Positions 18,366 through 27,382 of a stretch of DNA of 64,000 nt are shown piece after piece. Each line of letters opens with the position of its first letter. Positions within the stretch are counted from its first letter, which is position 1. The notes under the pieces were generated by a model, which saw only the letters and a program-made list of their open reading frames with translations, ran no database searches and was not told where the DNA came from. The position numbers and the translations under genes were made by a program. Where the stretch lies: positions 62,001 to 126,000 of the forward strand of contig JADZFD010000032.1 of assembly GCA_020850225.1 (NCBI GenBank). The letters run 5' to 3'. The stretch comes from Saprospiraceae bacterium. Its GTDB lineage: Bacteria > Bacteroidota > Bacteroidia > Chitinophagales > Saprospiraceae.

Positions 18366-19046
18366 TTAACGGATTTGCCAGTCTACGGGGCTTTTACCTT
18401 TACTTACAAGATAAGTATTTGCTTTGGAGAAGTGCTGACAACCAGAAAAGGCGTTTCCGGCAAGTGGTGACGGATGAGCAGCTTCAAGTACAAGATGTCT
18501 TTCTGAATCAATCAGTCCTTTTTTACTTTTGGCAAAATTTCCCCACAACATAAATACAATACCATCAAAATGAGAGGAAAGATAATTGATCGTAGCATCT
18601 GTAAATTGTTGCCAACCTATATTTCTGTGTGATCCAGCCTTGTTATGTTCAACAGTCAGAAAAGCATTCAGTAAAAAAACACCTTGTTTTGACCATGAAC
18701 TCAAGTCTCCGCTTTCAGGAAAATAACAATTCTGATCAAGAACCAACTCCTTGTAAATATTTTTAAGAGACGGTGGTATCTTAACACCTTTGGGTACTGA
18801 AAAACTTAATCCCATAGCTTCGCCCGGATTATGATACGGATCCTGACCCAGAATCACGACCTTGATATCTTTCGGAGCGAGCTGATTATAGGCATTGAAT
18901 ATGAGAGGTCCGGCAGGATAAACAGGAATACCCATATTAATCATCTGCCTTAAAGTTATAGTCAGCGTATCGAAGTATTCCGATTCAAATTCTTTTCTGA
19001 GAGCTTCACGCCATTCAGGGGAAATTTTAACAGATCCAGGATTCAT
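18366..19046 (-). CDS. ung: Uracil-DNA glycosylase
   Basis: Removes uracil from DNA as the first step of base-excision repair. 226 residues, family 1. The catalytic-water motif is VVILGQDPYHNPGEAMGLSF, the uracil-binding strand is GVFLLNAFLTVEHNKAGSH, and the minor-groove intercalation loop is EAAHPSPLAGNAF. The gene is downstream of nuoN on the same strand, 94 bases away, with a perfect palindrome in the gap. Confidence 0.96.
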   Translation of the reverse strand: MNPGSVKISPEWREALRKEFESEYFDTLTITLRQMINMGIPVYPAGPLIFNAYNQLAPKDIKVVILGQDPYHNPGEAMGLSFSVPKGVKIPPSLKNIYKELVLDQNCYFPESGDLSSWSKQGVFLLNAFLTVEHNKAGSHRNIGWQQFTDATINYLSSHFDGIVFMLWGNFAKSKKGLIDSERHLVLEAAHPSPLAGNAFSGCQHFSKANTYLVSKGKSPVDWQIR

Positions 19047-19089
19047 ATACCTGGAAAAACATTATTAAACAGATACAAATACGGTACAA

Positions 19090-19108
19090 ATGATTTACTA
19101 TAAATCAT
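19090..19108. promoter_or_regulatory. 19-bp palindrome upstream of ung
   Basis: ATGATTTA and TAAATCAT, perfectly complementary, around a 3-base centre, 44 bases upstream of the ung start. It may be an operator; as a hairpin it lacks a T tail. Function unproven. Confidence 0.3.
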
Positions 19109-19140
19109 GATATCTGATTGAATGAGTGGTATACTGTCGG

Positions 19141-20517
19141 TTAACGTAAGATGTCAAGCACCTGATCAGGGAAAATACCTAAAGCTAATATTACGATTAT
19201 GCTGCCGATGATATATAATTTGTATGGCATACTCAACTGTATAGCCGGTATTGAATCATTGGATTTTACGATGGCAGCAGATATACGCAGATAATTATAT
19301 GCACCTAAAACAGATAGTATTACAGCGATGATAGCAAGCCAGAAATATTCAGCAACTACTGCATGTGCTATGATAAAGTATTTACCAAAAAAACCGGATA
19401 ATGGAGGTATTCCTGCGAAGGATAATAAAGCTACCAAAAATCCTGCTGAAAGCAATTTATTGTTTGTAAGTAAACCCGCCAACTCATCTATAGTATCAAC
19501 ACCCGTATGTGTTTTTACAGTAGAATAAATGCTGAATGCCAGTATTGCAGCAACTGTATATGCCAGCAGATTGTACAGGATATAGGGCACACTGTTGTCG
19601 TTGAGTATGATTACAGCAATCATTACAAATCCGACGTTGGCTATACCGGAGTATGCAAGTAACCGCTTGAAATTATGCTGAACAATCGAAACGACATTGC
19701 CATATACCATCGTTATGATAGCGACAAATGTGAATAGATTTACCCATATATTACTTTCATAATGGGTTATGAACATGGCAAACTTGAGTAATGCGCCCAT
19801 TGCAGCAATCTTAACAACTGTGGAAACATATGCTGTTAGTACGGTTGGAGCACCTTGATAAACATCAGGCGCCCAATAATGAAATGGTACGGCAGAAAGT
19901 TTGAAAAACATGGCACATAATATAAGAACGGCACCCAAAACAAATAATGGAGATGCACCCTGACTTTGGATAAGACTTGTTATCTGGTCCGTATCAAAAC
20001 TGCCGTATGCTCCGTAAATCATCGTGATGCCCAAAAGCATGATGGAAGTGAAGAACGCACCTGTCAGAAAATATTTTAATCCGGCTTCATTGGATTCCAG
20101 GCTTCTTCTATTGCTGGCAGCCAATATATATAGTGGAATAGACAATATTTCAACTCCTAAAAACAGCATGACCAGATTCTGGAATGATACCAGTAAGATA
20201 CCGCCGGCGACTGAGAATGTAATCAGTGCATATATGTCTGTAAGATGTTCTATTTTTTCACTGTAATAGTATCTGCTCATGATAAACAGGAAAATGGAAG
20301 AAAAGACTATAACAATACTAAAGCTGTCAGAAAAACTGTCAAACCGAACCATATTGTTAAGCAGGTTACTAAAGTCTCCATGCATATTATACTGATAGAT
20401 AACCAGCGAAGCAATCAAAGACAATAAAATCACGGGTAAAGCTAATGTCCGCAATCTGAAAAGACCACAAAACATACTGAATACACCGACTAAGGCAAGT
20501 AGAATAATAGCGTTCAT
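19141..20517 (-). CDS. nuoN: NADH-quinone oxidoreductase subunit N
   Basis: Membrane antiporter-like subunit of complex I that takes part in proton pumping. 458 residues, about 14 hydrophobic helices. The segment AVPFHYWAPDVYQGAPTVLT with the following STVVKIAAMGALLKF holds the lysine on a discontinuous helix typical of this subunit, and FLGVEILSIPLYILAA carries the glutamate of TM5. It is the last gene of the 14-gene nuo operon, 9 bases after nuoM. Confidence 0.96.
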   Translation of the reverse strand: MNAIILLALVGVFSMFCGLFRLRTLALPVILLSLIASLVIYQYNMHGDFSNLLNNMVRFDSFSDSFSIVIVFSSIFLFIMSRYYYSEKIEHLTDIYALITFSVAGGILLVSFQNLVMLFLGVEILSIPLYILAASNRRSLESNEAGLKYFLTGAFFTSIMLLGITMIYGAYGSFDTDQITSLIQSQGASPLFVLGAVLILCAMFFKLSAVPFHYWAPDVYQGAPTVLTAYVSTVVKIAAMGALLKFAMFITHYESNIWVNLFTFVAIITMVYGNVVSIVQHNFKRLLAYSGIANVGFVMIAVIILNDNSVPYILYNLLAYTVAAILAFSIYSTVKTHTGVDTIDELAGLLTNNKLLSAGFLVALLSFAGIPPLSGFFGKYFIIAHAVVAEYFWLAIIAVILSVLGAYNYLRISAAIVKSNDSIPAIQLSMPYKLYIIGSIIVILALGIFPDQVLDILR

Positions 20518-20526
20518 TTTCTTAAT

Positions 20527-21963
20527 CTAGGGTTGAAAGATATTAAGTACTGTGTTATCACAAAGTTGAGTTATCCACGTAGAGTAAATACCCATAAAAA
20601 TTATTACAAATGCGATACTTAAAAACAAAAATTTGTCATTGTGTTGAAGATCGCTGAAATTACCACTTGTATTATCCTGTCCCAACATGACTTTTCTGTA
20701 GGTTAAAAGCATATAGACAGCTCCGATTACTATACTTATACTTGCCAGTACCATAGCTAAGGTATTCGCTTTAAGTAAGGCAGTCAGAATCATAAATTCT
20801 CCTATAAAGCCATTCGTCAGAGGAAGACCGATGCTGGCAAATAAAACGACCATATATAAACCAGCGAATACAGGCATATACTGACGGATACCTCCAAATG
20901 AATATATATCATGCGTACCTTTCATTCTGAACAGAATCTGAGCTGTAAAGAATAACCCGGATGTAACGATAGCATGAACAGCCATGAACATTAGGGCACC
21001 ATGTACACCTTCTATATTATTAATCATTAAAGCAGCTACAATCAGACCCACGTGTGCCATAGATACATAAGCAAACATACGTTTGATGTCTTTTTGAGCC
21101 AACGCCATAAGTGAAGCATATAAAACACTGAACGCTGCCAACTGCATCACGAATGGTCCGTAGGTTGCAATAGCATCAGGTACAACAGGTAAAACAAATC
21201 TGAATATACTGTACAATGCCATTTTAGACATTACACCAGAAAATAATATCGTAACCGGTGCAGGAGCAGCTGTATACGTATCGGCCATCCAACTATGAAA
21301 AGGGAAGAATGGCGTTTTTATGGCGTAAGCTATCATAAAAGCAGCAAATACAGCTATCTGTGTGTTGGTAGTCAGACTAAGACCATAGATAGCATTCAAA
21401 CTAAAATCAGGTGTACCATTATAGCTTCCCAACCAGATTATACCTACCAACATCAGTAAACTACCTAAAAAAGTATACAGGAAGAATTTTAACGTTACAC
21501 TTCGTATTTTATCATGTCTGCCCCAACCCAACAAAAGGAAGTAGGCAGGGATAAGTACGAGTTCCCAGAAGATATAGTACAATATCAAATCCTGAGCAAC
21601 AAAAACTCCGTTCATAAATGCCTGCATCATCAGAATAAGTGCATAGTACTGATGTACATTTTTGTAATTATCGCCAAGTGAAACATAAATACTGATTAAT
21701 GCAACGACATTGGAAATGAGCAATAAGAGTAAACTGACTCCGTCAGCTTCCAGGTGAAATCGAATACCCATCGACGATACCCATGGCCAATCTACACCTG
21801 CAATAACAGCTCCATCTTTGAAATACATGGCAGTTAGAATTCCGGTAACTACAACAGATGCTGCTGTAGACATGACAGCTAATTTCTGACTTGTATTCTT
21901 GCCGGCAAGCAATATTAGTATTGCCGATATAAATGGTATTAGTAATGTAAGTAGTACGCCCAT
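20527..21963 (-). CDS. nuoM: NADH-quinone oxidoreductase subunit M
   Basis: Second antiporter-like membrane subunit. 478 residues. YYIFWELVLIPAYFLLLGWG carries the conserved TM5 glutamate, PFFPFHSWMADTYTAAPAPV and LFSGVMSKMALYSIFRF the TM7-TM8 lysine region. All are polar residues within helices expected for proton transfer. Four bases separate it from nuoL upstream. Confidence 0.96.
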   Translation of the reverse strand: MGVLLTLLIPFISAILILLAGKNTSQKLAVMSTAASVVVTGILTAMYFKDGAVIAGVDWPWVSSMGIRFHLEADGVSLLLLLISNVVALISIYVSLGDNYKNVHQYYALILMMQAFMNGVFVAQDLILYYIFWELVLIPAYFLLLGWGRHDKIRSVTLKFFLYTFLGSLLMLVGIIWLGSYNGTPDFSLNAIYGLSLTTNTQIAVFAAFMIAYAIKTPFFPFHSWMADTYTAAPAPVTILFSGVMSKMALYSIFRFVLPVVPDAIATYGPFVMQLAAFSVLYASLMALAQKDIKRMFAYVSMAHVGLIVAALMINNIEGVHGALMFMAVHAIVTSGLFFTAQILFRMKGTHDIYSFGGIRQYMPVFAGLYMVVLFASIGLPLTNGFIGEFMILTALLKANTLAMVLASISIVIGAVYMLLTYRKVMLGQDNTSGNFSDLQHNDKFLFLSIAFVIIFMGIYSTWITQLCDNTVLNIFQP

Positions 21964-21967
21964 CTCC

Positions 21968-23875
21968 TTATAATAGTATAAAAATTGTTAAAATTCCCAA
22001 TATCCCCAAAACCATAGCAAATAAATAAAAACTGATATGACCATTCTGAAGTTTTCTAACCTGTCCTGACAAAAAGAAAGAAAGCATCCCGAAGCTGTCT
22101 GTTACCTTGTCTACAATACTGGTCTCAATCCATTTTTGAATAAATGTTGAAAATTTCAATAATGGTTGTGAAAAGACAGCATCGTAGAATTCGTCAAAAT
22201 AAAATTTTCTGTTTAAAAAATTGGCAAAAGGCATGGTTGCAAGCACAGCATCTGACTCAGGTACGTCATTCTTTTTAACATACATATTATAGGTCCAGAA
22301 TACAATCCCCAATACCAAAACCGTAGAAATACCCATTAATATCCATTCAGTTCCGTGATCGATGTGTAATTCGGATAAGGAAACTACAGGTTTTAGAAAA
22401 TTTTCAAGCCATTGTGATCCACCGAAGATGGAAGGTATATTCATAAAGCCACCCAATGCCGATAATCCTGCCAACACATATAAAGGCATCAGCATTACAG
22501 ACGGCGATTCATGAATTTTAGCTGCATCAGCTTCCGGCATTCGTGATTTACCTTTGAACACAAGTAGATATAAACGCATCATATAAAATGCAGTCAATAG
22601 TCCTGATAAGGCACCAAAGAACCATAATACCGGACTTTTACCGAAGACAGACGCAAGAATATAATCTTTCGAAAAGAAACCGGATAGTGGTGGCAATGCA
22701 ATAATGGCAATTACTGCGATGAGAAAGGTAATATGTGTATATTTCATTTTGCCGCTTAAGCCACCCATCTTACGGATGTCCTGTTCTCCATGCATACCAT
22801 GAATAACGCTTCCTGCACCCAGAAATAACAAGGCTTTGAAGAAAGCGTGTGTCAGTAAATGAAAGAATGCAGCAGCATAGGCTCCAACACCTAAAGCAAA
22901 AAACATAAGACCTAACTGACTGACAGTAGAGTAGGCAAGTACTTTTTTTATATCATTTTGTTTAAGAGCAATCATACCTGCTACTAAAGTTGTTGCCAGA
23001 CCAATAATAACAATTATTTCATTGGTTAATGGTGCCAGTGCAAACAAAACATTAGAACGGATAATCAGATAAATACCTGCAGTAACCATCGTAGCAGCAT
23101 GAATCAGCGCACTCACAGGTGTAGGACCAGCCATAGCATCCGGCAACCAGGTATGTAAAGGTATCTGGGCACTCTTACCGGTAGCGCCGGCAAACAATAA
23201 CAGTGTGATAATTCCTATAATAGCTGTATCCGCATTGAAAACACTTTGTGCCATTCCATTGATATCGGAGTAAACAAAAGTGCCGAAATGCTTGAATATC
23301 ATATACAGGCCATATAGCATGAACAAATCTCCAATCCTATTGACAATGAATGCCTTATTGGCTGCTGCACTGTATTCGGGGTTTTTGTACCAGAATCCAA
23401 TTAACAGATAGGAACACAAACCTACACCTTCCCATCCGGCAAACATCAATACATAATTATTAGCCATAACCAGGAGAAGCATGAAGAAAATAAATAAATT
23501 CAGGTACGCAAAAAACCGGCTGAATCCATTGTCTCCATGCATATAACCTATAGAATATATATGTATCAAACTACCAACTCCTGTCACCAGCATCATCATG
23601 ATTACGGACAATTGATCGATTTGAAATGCAAATGGCACAGTGAAACTGCCAGCCTGCATCCAATTAAAATAGTTGACTTGAATGGCACCGTCAACCGGTA
23701 TCTGTCCGAATAATACCAGTGATAGCAGAAAAGATAAAATGACCCATCCTGATGCTAAGGTTCCTACCTTACTTTCAGATAACTTATCACCATAGAGAAA
23801 ATATCCAAAAAACCCTGCAAGAGGAAGTAGTGGAACGAGAAGACTTATTATATGCGTAGTATCAAAGCTCGCCAT
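21968..23875 (-). CDS. nuoL: NADH-quinone oxidoreductase subunit L
   Basis: Largest membrane subunit, at the distal end of complex I. 635 residues with the long C-terminal amphipathic helix that runs along the membrane arm, here ending in a final hydrophobic anchor (ISFYLFAMVLGILGILTIF). Typical motifs are MFAGWEGVGLCSYLLIGFW, KSAQIPLHTWLPDAMAGPTP and SALIHAATMVTAGIYLI. Length matches the family. The start ATG lies 21 bases after the nuoK stop. Confidence 0.96.
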   Translation of the reverse strand: MASFDTTHIISLLVPLLPLAGFFGYFLYGDKLSESKVGTLASGWVILSFLLSLVLFGQIPVDGAIQVNYFNWMQAGSFTVPFAFQIDQLSVIMMMLVTGVGSLIHIYSIGYMHGDNGFSRFFAYLNLFIFFMLLLVMANNYVLMFAGWEGVGLCSYLLIGFWYKNPEYSAAANKAFIVNRIGDLFMLYGLYMIFKHFGTFVYSDINGMAQSVFNADTAIIGIITLLLFAGATGKSAQIPLHTWLPDAMAGPTPVSALIHAATMVTAGIYLIIRSNVLFALAPLTNEIIVIIGLATTLVAGMIALKQNDIKKVLAYSTVSQLGLMFFALGVGAYAAAFFHLLTHAFFKALLFLGAGSVIHGMHGEQDIRKMGGLSGKMKYTHITFLIAVIAIIALPPLSGFFSKDYILASVFGKSPVLWFFGALSGLLTAFYMMRLYLLVFKGKSRMPEADAAKIHESPSVMLMPLYVLAGLSALGGFMNIPSIFGGSQWLENFLKPVVSLSELHIDHGTEWILMGISTVLVLGIVFWTYNMYVKKNDVPESDAVLATMPFANFLNRKFYFDEFYDAVFSQPLLKFSTFIQKWIETSIVDKVTDSFGMLSFFLSGQVRKLQNGHISFYLFAMVLGILGILTIFILL

Positions 23876-23896
23876 AATTGTATTTTAATTAGTGTT

Positions 23897-24235
23897 TTAC
23901 CATTTCAATTGTTTCAGCGCATCGATATCTATCGTGCGAATATTCCTGTATATCATTACGAGCATAGCCAAACCTACAGCTATCTCTGCTGCTGCTACGA
24001 CCATTATGAAAAATACAAAAGCCTGTGCATTTGAGTCATTGTGATATATAGAGAATGCCACTGCCAATAAGTTTACAGAATTAAGCATCAGTTCGATACT
24101 TAAGAACATAACTATCAGATTGCGTCTCATCAATACGCCAATAATACCAATACTAAACAAGATAGCACTTACAGCTATGTAATGTTCCAAAGGCACAGCC
24201 ATAACCAAATCCGGAGTTATTAATGTCTCATTCAT
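23897..24235 (-). CDS. nuoK: NADH-quinone oxidoreductase subunit K
   Basis: Small membrane subunit with three helices, 112 residues. The glutamate pair needed for proton translocation in the family is seen in SIELMLNSVNLL and VAAAEIAVGLAML. The start overlaps the end of nuoJ by 8 bases. The N-terminus is slightly longer than in E. coli. Confidence 0.95.
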   Translation of the reverse strand: MNETLITPDLVMAVPLEHYIAVSAILFSIGIIGVLMRRNLIVMFLSIELMLNSVNLLAVAFSIYHNDSNAQAFVFFIMVVAAAEIAVGLAMLVMIYRNIRTIDIDALKQLKW

Positions 24236-24728
24236 CTATTAAATCTTTTTTGTTAAATATTACAACTCCGACCATTGCGGATAAAAACAATATACTTGAT
24301 ACTTCAAAAGGAATAAGAAATTCATTAAAAATGATATGTCCCAATGTAGAAGCTAAGCCTATTTCGTGACCGGCTGTAACATTGCCATTATAGGTAGCCG
24401 AAGATAGCGCTGCAATTATTACCAGGAGAAACATCAATCCTGTAGCGGTAGCAGCTATTTTGATCGCCTTACTTTTCTGAAAGTTAATGATGTGACTCAT
24501 ATTCAGGAACATAATTACATAAAGGAATAGAACCATGATGGCTCCGGCATAAACTATAATATGCACGATTGCCAGAAACTGAGCATTCAGCGTGACATAT
24601 AGTCCGGCTACTGAGAAAAAAGTGACCAACAAAAATAATACACTATACATAGTATTTTTATGAAAAATCATAATTAGACTACTTACTATACAAATCAGGG
24701 ATAGTGCATAAAAAAGTGCTGCTGCCAT
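24228..24728 (-). CDS. nuoJ: NADH-quinone oxidoreductase subunit J
   Basis: Five-helix membrane subunit near the quinone-arm junction, 166 residues. The segment VHIIVYAGAIMVLFLYVIMF is the conserved TM3 that contains the pi-bulge in solved complex I structures. The C-terminus ENEFLIPFE-type helix follows (here FNEFLIPFEVSSILFL). Overlaps nuoK by 8 bases; 30 bases after nuoI. Confidence 0.94.
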   Translation of the reverse strand: MAAALFYALSLICIVSSLIMIFHKNTMYSVLFLLVTFFSVAGLYVTLNAQFLAIVHIIVYAGAIMVLFLYVIMFLNMSHIINFQKSKAIKIAATATGLMFLLVIIAALSSATYNGNVTAGHEIGLASTLGHIIFNEFLIPFEVSSILFLSAMVGVVIFNKKDLIDE

Positions 24729-24758
24729 AAGTTGATTTTAAGTTTTTTTTAAATGAAT

Positions 24759-25307
24759 TTACATCGCTCCTTCTCTGATTCCTTTTCTACGTTTGCTTAT
24801 ATCAATTCTATCTTTAGGTTCTATACCTTCCAATAACATATCTTTGGTGTAAACAAACTTTTTTCTGGTATAATCAGCCGTAGGAATCATTTCAGTAAGG
24901 TAAATGGCATCTTTAGGACATGCTTCTTCACAAAAGCCGCAAAAAATACATCGTAACATATTTATTTCGTACTCGATGGCATATTTTTCCTCTCTGAAAA
25001 GATGCTCTTCACCTGGTTTTCTTTCCGCAGCAATCATAGTGATAGCTTCAGCAGGACATGATAGTGCACATAAACCGCAAGCAGTACAATTTTCTCTACC
25101 CTGATCATCCCTCTTAAGTACATGTCTGCCACGAAAGTAGGGGCCATGGTCTTTTGTCTGTTCCGGATATTGTAGTGTCACTTTTTTCTTGAAGAAGTGA
25201 ACCAGCGTAATTTTTAAGCCTGCAAGAATCGCCGGCAAATAAATCCGCTCTGACCAGGTCATGGTCTTGTTGGATACTATTTTACTTCTGTTAGTAAGCG
25301 ATTGCAT
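24759..25307 (-). CDS. nuoI: NADH-quinone oxidoreductase subunit I
   Basis: Peripheral-arm ferredoxin-like subunit carrying clusters N6a and N6b. 182 residues. The two [4Fe-4S] motifs are CTACGLCALSCPAEAI and CIFCGFCEEACPKDAIYL. PYFRGRHVLKRDDQGRENC before the first cluster is the family lead-in. An alternative start at the Met before TWSERIYLPAIL would shorten it by 15 residues. It lies 4 bases after nuoH. Confidence 0.96.
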   Translation of the reverse strand: MQSLTNRSKIVSNKTMTWSERIYLPAILAGLKITLVHFFKKKVTLQYPEQTKDHGPYFRGRHVLKRDDQGRENCTACGLCALSCPAEAITMIAAERKPGEEHLFREEKYAIEYEINMLRCIFCGFCEEACPKDAIYLTEMIPTADYTRKKFVYTKDMLLEGIEPKDRIDISKRRKGIREGAM

Positions 25308-25311
25308 AATA

Positions 25312-26346
25312 TTAGTTGTTATATAAAATAAAAAATCCTGTAATTAACATGTTTAGTATGGATAATGGAAGCAATATTTTCCAACCCAGATTCATCAACT
25401 GATCGAATCTGAATCTTGGGATTGTCCATCTTACCCACATAAAAAAGAAGATAAAAAACAATATCTTGATTAAGAAAACGACTGCACATATGATGGCAAA
25501 CATAATTTCACCTGTATTCTCCTGAACAATATTCATAAAAGGGAAGTTATACCCACCAAAATATAGGCTGGCAATGATAGCCGACGAAATAAACATATTT
25601 ACATACTCAGAAAAAAGATAGAAACCGAGTTTCATACTTGAATATTCAGTATGGTATCCTCCTACCAATTCAGTTTCACATTCAGGAAGGTCGAAGGGTG
25701 TACGGTTAGTTTCTGCAAATGCACATATCAAAAAGATAATAAATCCCAATGGCTGATAAAATACATTCCATGCCATTCCTGTACTACCTGCCTGACTACT
25801 GACCATATGGCCAATACTCAAAGAACCGGTAGTCATGATTACAGCAACTATACTCATTCCCATAGCAAGTTCGTAACTAATCATCTGTGTTGAAGCCCGG
25901 ATGGAGCCGAGAAGTGAATATTTATTGTTGGATGCCCATCCGCCTATCATGATGCCATAAATCCCAAGGCTGACAACTCCCATTACATAAAGGATGCCGA
26001 TATTGATATCAGCAACCTGAAGAGAAACAGTTTGTCCAAAAAGGTTTAAATCAGGTCCCCAAGGAATTACCGCACTGGTCATTAAAGCTGTTGCCATACT
26101 TATAGCAGGTCCGAGTATAAACAAGTATCTGTTGGCTTCCTGTGGTATGATTTCTTCTTTCATAAACATTTTGAGTCCATCAGCCAATGGTTGCAGAATA
26201 CCCATAGGGCCGGCTCTGTTGGGACCGATACGATCCTGCATAAACGCCGCAACCTTTCTTTCTGCATATGTGCTGTATGCTGCAATAAGCAGGGACAACA
26301 AGAAGAGAGTTACAATTAATCCTACTTTAAATATTATTAGCTCCAT
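25312..26346 (-). CDS. nuoH: NADH-quinone oxidoreductase subunit H
   Basis: Membrane subunit that forms the quinone-binding cavity together with NuoB and NuoD. 344 residues, eight helices. ERKVAAFMQDRIGPNRAGP in the first loop and FAETNRTPFDLPECETELV in the fifth loop are diagnostic; the latter's acidic residues line the entry to the proton path. The end IPRFRFDQLMNLGWKILLP is also conserved. Confidence 0.96.
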   Translation of the reverse strand: MELIIFKVGLIVTLFLLSLLIAAYSTYAERKVAAFMQDRIGPNRAGPMGILQPLADGLKMFMKEEIIPQEANRYLFILGPAISMATALMTSAVIPWGPDLNLFGQTVSLQVADINIGILYVMGVVSLGIYGIMIGGWASNNKYSLLGSIRASTQMISYELAMGMSIVAVIMTTGSLSIGHMVSSQAGSTGMAWNVFYQPLGFIIFLICAFAETNRTPFDLPECETELVGGYHTEYSSMKLGFYLFSEYVNMFISSAIIASLYFGGYNFPFMNIVQENTGEIMFAIICAVVFLIKILFFIFFFMWVRWTIPRFRFDQLMNLGWKILLPLSILNMLITGFFILYNN

Positions 26347-26391
26347 GTTTTGTTTTATTGATCATCAACAGGAAATAAATTCACTTATTAA

Positions 26392-27348
26392 TTATTCAGA
26401 TTTTGGTTTTTCTTGAAGTTTTTTATGAATGACCGGTTTCTCATACACATTCAAGTTTTGTGATATTACTGAATGTCTGCTGATTGTAGCCGCAGATTCA
26501 ATAACCCAGTCTTCTGTATTTTTTTTATGAAAACGGCAGTCATTGCATATGAATTCCTCTACTTCATGCCACTTGTTTTTGCGGCCGGTAACGCGTAAGA
26601 CTTCAGCTCCCTGATACCAAAGGGTAACTTTTCCGCTGCATGTTTTACAATCTCTGTGCGCATATACAGGCTTGGTAAACCAAACCCTCGATTTGAACCG
26701 GAATGTCTTGTCTGTAAGTGCACCCACAGGGCAAACATCTATCATGTTCCCTGAAAATTCATTGTCAATAGCTTTCTGTATATATGTGGATATTTCAGAA
26801 GCTTCCCCACGGTTAAGTACTCCATGTACGCGTTCCGGAGTTAATTGGTCGGCAACCATCACACATCGGTAGCACATGATACATCGTGTCATATGCATCT
26901 GTATATTTTCTCCTATATCTATCAGGTCAAAAATACGTTTTTTGAAATCATACCGACTTTTAGACAATCCGTGTTCGTATGACAAATCCTGTAAATCGCA
27001 TTCACCGGCCTGATCGCATACCGGACAATCTATAGGGTGGTTTATTAATAAAAACTCAGTTACACTTTTACGTGCCTGTAATACTTCTGGCGAAGTTGTG
27101 TTTTTTACTTCCATTCCGTCCATTACATTTGTCCTGCAACTGGCTACCAGTTTGGGCATAGGGCGTGGATCTTTTTCTGAGCCTTTTGTTACTTTGACAA
27201 GGCATGAACGACATTTACCACCAGAGCCTTCCAGTTTACTGTAGTAGCACATAGTAGGAGGAACATTTTCTCCTATCATTCTGGCTGCTTCAAGTATGGT
27301 AGTACCTGGTGGTACGTCTATGCTTATATCATCTATTGTAACTTTCAT
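26392..27348 (-). CDS. nuoG: NADH-quinone oxidoreductase subunit G, short form without molybdopterin domain
   Basis: Carries electron-transfer clusters in the peripheral arm. Only 318 residues, against about 900 in E. coli. Present: the [2Fe-2S] ferredoxin domain (MCYYSKLEGSGGKCRSCLV), the His/Cys site for N5 with HPIDCPVCDQAGECDLQ, and CIMCYRCVMV with CPVGALTD for N4. After these comes a zinc-ribbon-like piece (HRDCKTCSGK and FICNDCRFHKK) and then the stop; the molybdopterin-oxidoreductase domain is missing. The frame is intact and the next gene follows normally, so this is a real short form as in many Bacteroidota, not a truncation. Confidence 0.92.
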   Translation of the reverse strand: MKVTIDDISIDVPPGTTILEAARMIGENVPPTMCYYSKLEGSGGKCRSCLVKVTKGSEKDPRPMPKLVASCRTNVMDGMEVKNTTSPEVLQARKSVTEFLLINHPIDCPVCDQAGECDLQDLSYEHGLSKSRYDFKKRIFDLIDIGENIQMHMTRCIMCYRCVMVADQLTPERVHGVLNRGEASEISTYIQKAIDNEFSGNMIDVCPVGALTDKTFRFKSRVWFTKPVYAHRDCKTCSGKVTLWYQGAEVLRVTGRKNKWHEVEEFICNDCRFHKKNTEDWVIESAATISRHSVISQNLNVYEKPVIHKKLQEKPKSE

Positions 27349-27382
27349 TTTTATATATTTAAAAGCTTTTTAAATTTATTAA

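Noticed and set aside
26392..27348. NuoG as a truncated pseudogene
   Set aside because: The frame is intact, all cluster cysteines are present, nuoH follows normally, and short NuoG is known in Bacteroidota.
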